Shown here in pieces: positions 16,801-23,396 of a DNA stretch of 64,000 bases; position 1 is the first letter of the stretch; each line of letters opens with the position of its first letter. This DNA is from Kocuria palustris. GTDB taxonomy: Bacteria > Actinomycetota > Actinomycetes > Actinomycetales > Micrococcaceae. Position numbers and translations under genes: made by a program. Location: assembly GCF_016907795.1 (NCBI RefSeq), contig NZ_JAFBCR010000001.1:868001-932000 (forward strand). The letters run 5' to 3'. The notes beneath the pieces were generated by a model. It did not search any database. It saw only the letters and a list, made by a program, of their open reading frames with translations, and was not told where the DNA came from.

Positions 16801-17623
16801 TGCGCTCCAGGATGGCCTCCGCCCCGGGCAGGCGGTCCTTCAGCCGGGCGGCGCGCGACTGCACCGCAGGGGTGATCAGCAGCTCGCGGCACGGCGGAGC
16901 CACGATGCGCTGCGGGTGCTCGCCGCTGCGCAGGGTGCGCTGATCGGCCACCGCGAACCAGCGCAGCTCCTCGATCTCGTCGCCGAAGAACTCGACGCGC
17001 ACCGGGTGATCGGCGGTGGGCGGGAAGACGTCGATGATTCCGCCGCGCACGGCGAACTCGCCGCGGCGGGAGACCATGTCCGTGCGGGAGTAGGCGGCAG
17101 CGGCGAGGGCCCGGACGGTGTCGTCGAAGGACTGCTCGGCCCCGCGCTCGAGGATCACCGGCTGCAGGTCCCCCATGCCCTCCACGACCGGCTGCAGCAC
17201 CGCGCGCACCGGAGCCACGACGACATCCAGCGCCCCCTGCTCCGGGTGAGCCAGCCGGCGCATGACGTCCAGGCGCTGGCCCACGGTGTCCGAGCGCGGC
17301 GAGAGCCGCTCGTGCGGCAGCGTCTCCCAGGCCGGAAGCGAGGCGACCTGAGCCTGCGGGGCCCAGGCCGGCAGCTGCTGCTCGAGCTCCTCGGCCTCCC
17401 GGCCCGTGGCGGTGACCACGAGCAGCACCGGCTGCTGCCCGTCGGAGGCCGGGGCGCTGCGCAGACCCGCCAGCAGCTGGCTGATCAGCACCGGGCGCAT
17501 GCCATCGGCCACGCTGATCACGGTCTCGGCGGAGCGCTCCGCAGGGCGCACGCCCGCCTGGGCGCGGGCCGTGGCCAGCGAGGGCTCCTGGGCGAGGATG
17601 TCGGCGAGGCCGGTGAGGGACAT
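13880..17623 (-). CDS. mfd: Transcription-repair coupling factor Mfd
   Basis: A 1247-residue DNA translocase that removes stalled RNA polymerase and recruits UvrA. Order: UvrB-like N-domain (LPAWETLPHERLSP, residues about 80-95), CarD-like polymerase-interaction domain starting near 540 (QPGDYVVHEQHGVGQF), helicase domain with Walker A GDVGYGKTEVA near 709 and the DEEQ box (VDEEQRFG) near 806, motif VI QLRGRVGRGRERAYAY, then the TRCF C-terminal domain. The ATG at 17623 (MSLTGLA) follows CAGGAG at normal spacing, so it is preferred over upstream in-frame ATGs. The Gln/Ser-rich extreme C-terminus is probably disordered. A conserved core gene. Confidence 0.96.
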   Translation of the reverse strand: MSLTGLADILAQEPSLATARAQAGVRPAERSAETVISVADGMRPVLISQLLAGLRSAPASDGQQPVLLVVTATGREAEELEQQLPAWAPQAQVASLPAWETLPHERLSPRSDTVGQRLDVMRRLAHPEQGALDVVVAPVRAVLQPVVEGMGDLQPVILERGAEQSFDDTVRALAAAAYSRTDMVSRRGEFAVRGGIIDVFPPTADHPVRVEFFGDEIEELRWFAVADQRTLRSGEHPQRIVAPPCRELLITPAVQSRAARLKDRLPGAEAILERIAGGIYSEGMESLAPLLADRMVPVLSLLPAGSIVVVQEPEKVRARAEDLVATNEEFLAAAWESAADTDQAPLDVAQAQALDDDGRTLASGSFHTLAQTRETALDADLGWWSTTALTVGAQLSEVDADTDEALVRLMDTDADTLTVSGRAPRRFGGDVEALLEHLGALVREGWQVVAVTEGPGPLQRLSELMGSADIPAARHESLEAAPTAGVVELTTASVSTGFVLDDQRVALLSEADVLGRSSSYAAKGKTALPQRRRRNAVDPLALQPGDYVVHEQHGVGQFIELIARPIAGAVTKPGQPKPQREYLVLEYAPSKRNGPKDRLFVPTDQLDQISTYQGGEAPVLSKMGGSDWNAKKRAAKRAVKDIAAELIRLYSARMATRGHAFGPDTPWQRELEEAFPYIETPDQLTTIDEVKADMEKEVPMDRLISGDVGYGKTEVAVRAAFKAIQDGKQVAVLVPTTLLGQQHVETFSQRYSGFPVRVAGLSRFQTAKESKEILAGLRDGSVDLVVGTHRLLSKEVQFKDLGLIIVDEEQRFGVEHKEKLKAMRTDVDVLSMSATPIPRTLEMSLTGIRETSTLATPPEERHPVLTYVGAYTDRQVTAAIRRELMREGQVFFVHNRVSSITRRASEIAQLVPEARVAVAHGQMSETELEQIILDFYEKRFDVLVSTTIVETGLDIANANTLIVDGADKYGLSQLHQLRGRVGRGRERAYAYFLYDVEKPLTETALERLKAVAAHNELGAGLQLAQKDLEIRGAGNLLGGEQSGHIQGVGFDMYLRLVGEAVSEFRGDEDTAPTEMKIELPVNAHLPHDYVPGERLRLDAYRTLAQASDVDGIREVEAELQDRFGELPEPARLLLEVARLRVMARSVGLSDIAVQGPSIRFAPADLPESKQMRLQRMHPGSKIVPVPGADASGARQVLIPKPKTARVGGKDLTDAAVIDWARQVLVSILEAQEPQASSSTAQAQSGSQ

Positions 17624-17814
17624 GTGCTGCGGGACTCCTGAAGACGGCATGGCGAAGCGCCCTGCGCTCGCAGCGGGCGGGCCCTCGGGTGAGGAGCCTT
17701 GCCCGCTGCCAGCGGCGCGCGACGTGGACGCCGAAGGGGCGGCACATCGACGGGGCTGGACGACCAGGCTACTCCGAGCCGCCGACGCCCATGCGTCGCG
17801 CGGCAGCAACCGGG

Positions 17815-19671
17815 TCAGTCTCCGGTCTCGGGTTCCGGAAGGCCCAGACTGCGATGCAACGCCGCAGCCGCGCGCTGTCGGCTCGTATCGGCCAGCAGGG
17901 CATGATCGGCTTCTCCGAGGAACATGACTCGCAGGCAGAAGCCTCGGCGCCTCAGAGCACTGACCTGCCGCAGACCGCCCGCCATGTCGAAGGTCTCCCG
18001 ATCGCCGTCGCCCAGGTGCAGATCCACGGGAGGCATGGTGGAGGAGTCTCGGAACATCTGGCTCACCGACTGGACCTGTCCTGTTCGGGCTGCCGCCTCG
18101 AGCAGCCACAGCGGCGCCCGCCTGAGCACCGCGGCGCGCATGGCCTTGAGCCGCTCCTTGAGTCGGGCCCGCCGCCCCTCGGGGTCCCGGCTGAGCCGTT
18201 CGCGCCCTCCCAGAAGCCGCTGCATGGCTCCATCACGGTAGTAGCGCCAGTAATAACCGCCCTCAGGACTCCAGGCGATGTTGTTGATGAGGATCACCAG
18301 GTCCAGCTCCGCCGCGCACCTCAGCGCCATCCATGCTCCGGAGCACAGCCCGGAGGCGGCCACGGGGCCGTCGACCCGACGGCGCAGCCAGGCTGCCGAC
18401 CGGTTCACATCCTCCACCGCCTCCTCGGTGTACGGCATCGGCTCGCGGAGGCAGGAGGGGTCCCCCGCCTCGCCGATTCCACGGCGTTCGGCGCGCAGCA
18501 CCGTCATGCCCTGCCCTGCCAGCTCGCGCGCCATGCGGGCCCACAGCCCGGTGGGGCCGTCCATCGGCTCGGCATCGGCGGCGATCAGCAGCAACCCCGC
18601 CGCATGCCCCGGCCGCTCGTCCGCCGGCACGTCCTCCGGCCGCGACGACCGAGCACCAGGCACCGGCCGAGCCAGGACGCCGGGCAGGAGGTGCTCGCCC
18701 ACAGCGACGAACTCGCTGCGCACGCCGACGAGGCCGCTGCGTGCGGGCGAGTCCCAGTGCCTCGGCCATCGCCGCTCCGGCGCCCCCGCGTCGTCGTCCG
18801 GTGCGACGACATCACGCATGCCCTGTGCCGGCATCGCGGCGGCGATGACCTCGTCCACGAGCCCCAGCGGCACTCTGGCATCCCGAGAGGCGACCGCGTA
18901 CATGCCCTCGGCCTGCGCTCGCTGGTGCTCGCCGGCGCGCACGACGCGCACGTCGCCTCGGCGCTGCAGCACATCGTCGGCCGGAAGCCTCAGCGACTTC
19001 AGGGAATCCGCCTGCTCCGGACTCAGGACAAGACCGGGCAGCTCGATCCGCTCCGGGGACTCCGCCGTCTCCAGCGACATCCGGCGCAGTGCACGGTGCT
19101 CGCGCACGAAGCGCCGTCCGGACACCGGCTCCCAGGCGACGGTGCGCTCCGCACCGCCGGGCACGTCCACGACGCTCGCGGCCACCGCAGCGCCCAGACG
19201 CAGGCCCACAACCGTGACCTCTGCTCCCGGCGCCGCTTCCCGCGCGGCGGCGATCAGCCGCAGCAGATCCGCGCGCCAAGCACTCGCGGGCTCGGACGGC
19301 AGCGGCCCCGTCGATTCGCCGATCCCGCTCCACGTCGGCCGCAGCACCACCGCCCCGGCCTGCGAGGCCGCCCGGATGGCTAGCACGCGCAGGGTGCGGT
19401 AGGAGATCACCTGCTCCCGCCCGATGGGCGGCGCGAGGACGAGGGCCCGGCGCACAGCACCGTCCGATGGACGGTGGACGTGGACCGCAAGCGCCTCGCC
19501 GTCCGTGCTCGAGGGCACCCATCGGGCCGTGCCCAGAACCGGATCCGGCCCGGCGCTCTCACGGGCGTTCGGAGAGGGGAGCTCAGCTCGGCGTTCACCC
19601 GAGCGCTGCGGGACTCCCGCTGGGCGGCGCCCTCTCGACCCGCAGCCGGGCCCTCGAATCGCCTCGACCAT
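17815..19671 (-). CDS. Two-domain alpha/beta-hydrolase-like protein
   Basis: About 618 residues with two hydrolase-like halves. The first (about 65-300) contains LVLAPPIGREQVISYRTLR, VGLRLGAAVA at the nucleophile-elbow position and AWEPVSGRRFVREHR; it is clearly paralogous to the hydrolase at 22507-23289 (VLGQPAGREQVLSLLAVRR, AIGYRIGAAL, AWEPVGGSAFVRQ). The second half (about 345-610) has GLCSGAWMAL as a probable GxSxG elbow and a late His (GEADHAL). In the first half the elbow Ser is replaced by Arg (GLRLG), suggesting it is not a standard esterase. The layout recalls exosortase-associated and polysaccharide-cluster hydrolases. Start ATG 19671 follows GAGAGGGGGAAAC but is uncertain, since the frame stays open upstream. 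Substrate unknown. Confidence 0.8.
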   Translation of the reverse strand: MVEAIRGPGCGSRGRRPAGVPQRSGERRAELPSPNARESAGPDPVLGTARWVPSSTDGEALAVHVHRPSDGAVRRALVLAPPIGREQVISYRTLRVLAIRAASQAGAVVLRPTWSGIGESTGPLPSEPASAWRADLLRLIAAAREAAPGAEVTVVGLRLGAAVAASVVDVPGGAERTVAWEPVSGRRFVREHRALRRMSLETAESPERIELPGLVLSPEQADSLKSLRLPADDVLQRRGDVRVVRAGEHQRAQAEGMYAVASRDARVPLGLVDEVIAAAMPAQGMRDVVAPDDDAGAPERRWPRHWDSPARSGLVGVRSEFVAVGEHLLPGVLARPVPGARSSRPEDVPADERPGHAAGLLLIAADAEPMDGPTGLWARMARELAGQGMTVLRAERRGIGEAGDPSCLREPMPYTEEAVEDVNRSAAWLRRRVDGPVAASGLCSGAWMALRCAAELDLVILINNIAWSPEGGYYWRYYRDGAMQRLLGGRERLSRDPEGRRARLKERLKAMRAAVLRRAPLWLLEAAARTGQVQSVSQMFRDSSTMPPVDLHLGDGDRETFDMAGGLRQVSALRRRGFCLRVMFLGEADHALLADTSRQRAAAALHRSLGLPEPETGD

Positions 19672-20137
19672 GGCTGTTTCCCCCTCTCCCCGTGGCTGCG
19701 CGCCTCCGATGTGCGGACCTGCATGCCGCGGCTGCGCCGTCGGTGTGGATGCTCCCTCCGCTCGGGACCGCGTCCCCACGCGCCCCCAGGCCGACTCTTC
19801 ACGGCATGGCTGGCCTCCAGCGTATCGGGGTCGAGCAGCCTTAGTCCCGGCGGCAGCGTCACAGAGGGGACTCACTCAAGCGCCCTCGCGCCGGGCAGCA
19901 GGAGACAGCTCCGTCTCGTCCCATGTCAGCTCCGCGACGGAACCGCTCGGTTGGTATACTGCCTTGAGGGCCGTCCGTCGCCCCAGAGCCGGATCGGTCC
20001 CGCAAGGGGGAATCTCATCGGGCTGATCCGCCGCGGGCATGGGGATGCCGGCGACGGCCGGGACCCGACGCGACGGCGCGCTGCGCGTCCTCGCGCCTAC
20101 TCGGCAAGGCCCCTCATTGGAAGGGTCCGCAACGACC
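19672..20137. other. Divergent region between hydrolase and GT-WecG genes
   Basis: About 465 bp without a convincing gene. It carries the promoter-like site at 19952-19960 and a long leader for the plus-strand glycosyltransferase gene. The minus-strand frame of the hydrolase stays open across part of it (to about 19875), so that protein could start earlier than I placed it. Confidence 0.45.
19952..19960 (+). promoter_or_regulatory. Extended -10 promoter candidate for the GT-WecG gene
   Basis: The sequence TGGTATACT is an extended -10 element: TGn followed by TATACT, one base from the TATAAT consensus. It lies in otherwise GC-rich DNA, 178 bp before the chosen ATG. No clear -35 is seen at 17 bp, which is acceptable for extended -10 promoters. 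Confidence 0.5.
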
Positions 20138-22222
20138 ATGACATCTGCATCGAGCACCGCTGAGAGGGCCGACGCCCGCGAGGACGCCGCGTCAGCGGCC
20201 CTCGACCAGCAGCGCAGCGCACACACACCGGTCCAGGACAGCCCCGGGGCACGCCGATCCCAGAGGCGTCCCTGCGACGAGGTGGACTGGCTGATCATCC
20301 ACCAGTTCGATGCGGCCCGGGCCTCCCCCGGCGGCATCGACACCGTGATCCGCGGCATCCTGCGCCACCTCGACCCCGCGATCTCGGTGGCGGTCGTGGG
20401 GGTGGACACCACTGCGGGCGGGGACCCTGAGCGCATCGGCCGGTGGGAGACCCACGACTTCGGCGGGCGGAGAATCCGGTTCCTGCCCGTCGTAAGCCTG
20501 GACCCGGCGGATCAGGCGCGGCGGATGCCCCATACGCTCCGGCTCGTGGCCGGGGTGCTGCGCCATCGGAAGGCGCTGCCCCCGGCACGGCGCATGCAAT
20601 GCCACCGCATGGACACAGCCCTGACGCTGTCGACGCTGCTGCGGATCCCGCTGGCCTACGTGATCCACACCCAGGTATCAGGCTCCACCGGGAAGTCCTC
20701 CGATTCCTTCTGGCGCTTCGCCGGACAGATCCACCCCCGGCTCGAGGACCTCGTGATCCGCAGGGCCGTGGATGTCCGGGTCTTCAGTCCGGCGCGGCTG
20801 GAGGCAGTGCGACGGGTCGCCCCGCGCGCCCGCGCGGCGACCACCTGGTGGGACCCCGAGCTGGTCGAGCAGGCCCGTCGGGAGGCGCCCGAGCGCGACC
20901 CCCACCGCCTCGTGTGGATCGGACGCATCGAGAAGCTCAAGGCACCGGAATTCGCGGTCGAGGCGTTCGCCGAGCTGGTCCGCGAGGATCCGGAGACGCC
21001 GTGGTCCCTGCACTTCTACGGGCCCGGAACGGAGAGCGATGCCCTGGCACAGCGGATCCAGCACCTGCCGCGGGAGGTCGCCGGGCGGATCACGATCCAC
21101 GGGCGAGTCGAGCCGCAGGAGGTGGCGCGGGTCCAGGCCTCGTCGGGCGCGTTCCTCATGACCACCTACCCCGGGTACGAGGGCTTCCCCACGGTGATCG
21201 TCGAATCGCTGGCTGCCGGGCTGCCCGTGATCTCCACAGAGGGGGCCGACCCCGCAGGACTCGTACAGGACGGGCGCACGGGGTTCACGTCGTCGCGCGA
21301 TCCCCGTGAGTTCGCCGCGCGGATCCGCGATTGCCTCGAGCTGGACCGCGACAGCCTGCGCACGGCTGTCGCTGCGCTGTCCGCCCCGGCCGTCGTCGAG
21401 CGGCTCATGCCGCGCCCGGAGCCGCTCGAGCCCTCGTTCCGCCCGAGCTTCCAGGTGCTGGGAGATCGCCTTCTGCTGGATGGCATGGAGTTCATGGTCG
21501 GAACCGAGGGCCAGGTCGACGACGAGCTGGACCGGCTGGCGCACTCCGACCGCCCCGAACTGGTGGTCACCGCCAACGTGGATCATGTCCTGACGCTGCG
21601 CACGTCATCGGCGTTGCTGGCCGCCTACCGCACGGCCTCCATGCGACTGGTGGACGGCATGCCGCTCGTGGGACTGGCCCGGCTGCTGGGCCTGGCCCAG
21701 GCCGAGCGGCATACCGGAGCGGATCTGCTGCCCCACACGGCGGCTGTGAGCGCAGCCCGGGGATGGCGCATCGTGATCACCGGGGGCGCCGACGATGTCG
21801 CCGCCGCGGCGGTCGAGCGGCTGCGCCGAGAGCACCCGGGAGCCGACCTGCACCATGTTCCTTTCCCGTATATGCGAGGCGTCAACGACCCGCTCTCGCA
21901 GGAGGTCATCGACCGACTGGCACAGCTGGATCCCGCACTGGTCTTCCTGTGCCTGGGCTCGCCCAAACAGGAGGCCTGGTTCGAGCACTGGCGCCAGCAG
22001 CTTCCTCCGGCGGTGTTCGTGGGAGCAGGAGCCGCCGTGGACTTCGCCGCCGGCACCCGCCGTCGCGCTCCGCGGGTTCTGCAGATGATCGGCGGCGAGT
22101 GGACCTGGCGTCTGGTGCAGGAGCCTCGGCGCATGGCCTCGCGCTACCTGGGGCGCGGTCCGCGCTTCCTGGGCGTCATCGCCCGCTCAGTGCTCAGCGA
22201 GCGGCTGCGCCTGCGCCGCTGA
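20138..22222 (+). CDS. GT4 glycosyltransferase fused to WecG/TagA-type glycosyltransferase
   Basis: About 694 residues: a disordered N-terminus (1-45), a GT4 glycosyltransferase (about 48-420, with WIGRIEKLKAPEFA near 262 and the EGFPTVIVES nucleotide-sugar motif near 348), and a WecG/TagA/CpsF GT26 domain (about 440-690, with TANVDHVLTLR near 475, DGMPLV near 506, RHTGADLL near 523 and GSPKQEAW near 606). WecG/TagA enzymes add N-acetylmannosamine-type sugars to a lipid-linked primer; fusion to a second transferase implies two consecutive sugar additions on an undecaprenyl-linked glycan at the inner membrane face. The start is uncertain: ATG 20138 has GGAAGGG upstream at long spacing, and an in-frame ATG lies at 20039. 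It is transcribed opposite to its neighbours. Confidence 0.85.
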   Translation: MTSASSTAERADAREDAASAALDQQRSAHTPVQDSPGARRSQRRPCDEVDWLIIHQFDAARASPGGIDTVIRGILRHLDPAISVAVVGVDTTAGGDPERIGRWETHDFGGRRIRFLPVVSLDPADQARRMPHTLRLVAGVLRHRKALPPARRMQCHRMDTALTLSTLLRIPLAYVIHTQVSGSTGKSSDSFWRFAGQIHPRLEDLVIRRAVDVRVFSPARLEAVRRVAPRARAATTWWDPELVEQARREAPERDPHRLVWIGRIEKLKAPEFAVEAFAELVREDPETPWSLHFYGPGTESDALAQRIQHLPREVAGRITIHGRVEPQEVARVQASSGAFLMTTYPGYEGFPTVIVESLAAGLPVISTEGADPAGLVQDGRTGFTSSRDPREFAARIRDCLELDRDSLRTAVAALSAPAVVERLMPRPEPLEPSFRPSFQVLGDRLLLDGMEFMVGTEGQVDDELDRLAHSDRPELVVTANVDHVLTLRTSSALLAAYRTASMRLVDGMPLVGLARLLGLAQAERHTGADLLPHTAAVSAARGWRIVITGGADDVAAAAVERLRREHPGADLHHVPFPYMRGVNDPLSQEVIDRLAQLDPALVFLCLGSPKQEAWFEHWRQQLPPAVFVGAGAAVDFAAGTRRRAPRVLQMIGGEWTWRLVQEPRRMASRYLGRGPRFLGVIARSVLSERLRLRR

Positions 22223-22266
22223 CGGCGCCGTCGTCCTGCCCGACATAGGCGAGGGGCCCGCCGCGT

Positions 22267-22296
22267 GCTCGGGCGGCCGTCCGCCGCCGCCCGAGC
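22267..22296. terminator. Bidirectional terminator hairpin, 11-bp perfect stem
   Basis: Arms 22267-22277 and 22286-22296 pair perfectly around an 8-nt loop. It lies between the convergent GT-WecG gene (plus) and the hydrolase/remnant frame (minus), so it can serve both. Confidence 0.65.
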
Positions 22297-22308
22297 TTCG
22301 TGACGCGC

Positions 22309-22506
22309 TCAGCGCCCCATCGCCGGGTCGTAGTCGACCATCGAGTCGGTCTGGTCCTGGTGCCGGCGCAGGAGCTGCATACCGCCGGGCATGCGGGCGA
22401 TGCGGGCCTTGACGGCCACGCGCTTCTGCGCGGGCATGAGCTCGGCGGACAGCAGCAGCTTCTGCTCGGCCTCCTCGAGCCGTCCTGCGCGCAGGGCCTC
22501 GTTGGA
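22309..22506 (-). pseudogene. 65-codon coding remnant in frame behind an amber stop
   Basis: Immediately after the TAG (22507-22509) that ends the neighbouring hydrolase, the same frame stays open to TGA 22309-22311. Its codons nearly all end in G or C, as in the real genes here, so it looks coding. The peptide contains EALRAGRLEEAEQ and ARMPGGMQLLRRHQ; the first part resembles a TPR-type helix pair. There is no ribosome site and no good start. It is either a C-terminal extension cut off by a nonsense mutation or the tail of a gene whose front was deleted. It does not resemble the alpha/beta-hydrolase paralogue at 17815-19671. Family unknown. Confidence 0.5.
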
Positions 22507-23289
22507 CTAGCTGATCAGGCGCTCGTGGAGCCGGACGCCGTGCTCGTCGTCCCAGCTGATCTCGCGCACCGGGGCCGAGACGAGCCCGCCGTGGACGGGC
22601 TGGTGCTCCGGCAGGGCATCCATGACCAGGTCGAGGACGTCGTCGTGCACATGGGTGTCGAACGGCTCGACGGCGTACATGGCCTTCGCCCGTCGGCGGT
22701 CCTTCTCCTTCACGATCGCTGCGTTCTCGGGGCTCGGAGCGGGCAGCCCGCTGAGGCTCTCGGCCTGGGCACGGGTCAGGGTCAGGCTCAGAAGATCAGC
22801 CTCGCCGTCGCGCTGCCACGTGGAGGAGGCCAGCGCGGCGCGCATGCGGGTCCACTGCCGCACGAAGGCGCTGCCGCCCACGGGCTCCCAGGCCACCACG
22901 GTGCCGAGCTCCCCGGACATGCTGGCCAGCAGGGCCGCCCCGATCCGGTAGCCGATCGCGTGCACCGGGACCTGCGGCAGGCCGCGGGACTCGCGGACGT
23001 GGGAGATCACGGTGCGGACGTCGTCCTGCCAGCGTCCGACGAGATCGGGGTCCCCGTAGAGCGGCTGCGAATCCGAGGTGCCGCGCCAGAAGAAGCGGAC
23101 GGCCGTGTAGCCGCGCCGGGCCAGCAGCACGGCCAGCCGCCGTACGGCCAGCAGGGACAGCACCTGCTCGCGTCCGGCAGGCTGGCCGAGCACCACGATG
23201 CCGCGGCTCGTCCCGTCCTCGGGCGCGTGGATCCACGCCAGCACTGCCTCTCGGCCGGTTCCCGTCCATGTGGGCTGTCCATCGATCAT
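22507..23289 (-). CDS. Alpha/beta-hydrolase-like protein, paralogue of the 17815-19671 N-half
   Basis: A 260-residue protein matching the first domain of the larger hydrolase: IVVLGQPAGREQVLSL, AIGYRIGAALLAS at the nucleophile-elbow position and VVAWEPVGGSAFVRQWTRMR. As in that paralogue, the elbow Ser is missing (Gly-Tyr-Arg-Ile-Gly here), so ordinary serine esterase chemistry is doubtful. It is the last complete member of the minus-strand accessory run, 107 bp after the GH2 gene, with a hairpin between. It stops at TAG 22507 with a further coding-like tail in frame beyond. The start follows GGGGAGAG closely. Its role in glycan or acyl processing is inferred from position only. Confidence 0.78.
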   Translation of the reverse strand: MIDGQPTWTGTGREAVLAWIHAPEDGTSRGIVVLGQPAGREQVLSLLAVRRLAVLLARRGYTAVRFFWRGTSDSQPLYGDPDLVGRWQDDVRTVISHVRESRGLPQVPVHAIGYRIGAALLASMSGELGTVVAWEPVGGSAFVRQWTRMRAALASSTWQRDGEADLLSLTLTRAQAESLSGLPAPSPENAAIVKEKDRRRAKAMYAVEPFDTHVHDDVLDLVMDALPEHQPVHGGLVSAPVREISWDDEHGVRLHERLIS

Positions 23290-23351
23290 CTCTCCCCGAA
23301 ACGATTCGACCGGGCCCGGTCACGGCGATCCCTCGCCCGACCCGCCCCGCT

Positions 23352-23376
23352 CCCCCTTCCGGCCCCGGAAGAGGGG
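23352..23376 (-). terminator. Hairpin after the GH2 gene
   Basis: CTTCCGG (23356-23362) pairs with CCGGAAG (23365-23371). Four flanking C and four G extend the stem past a single bulged A. It lies between the GH2 stop and the hydrolase start and could attenuate or partly terminate the run. Confidence 0.5.
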
Positions 23377-23396
23377 ACAGCGGCTGCCCTGCCGCT

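Noticed and set aside
14093-17641. Plus-strand open frame of over 1100 codons opposite mfd
   Set aside because: Mfd motifs on the minus strand are complete; the opposite frame has the biased composition expected of an antisense reading.
19467-19875. Upstream extension of the two-domain hydrolase to a start near 19875
   Set aside because: The frame is open but the added 68 residues have no hydrolase similarity, and GAGAGGGGG favours the ATG at 19671; the earlier start is not excluded.
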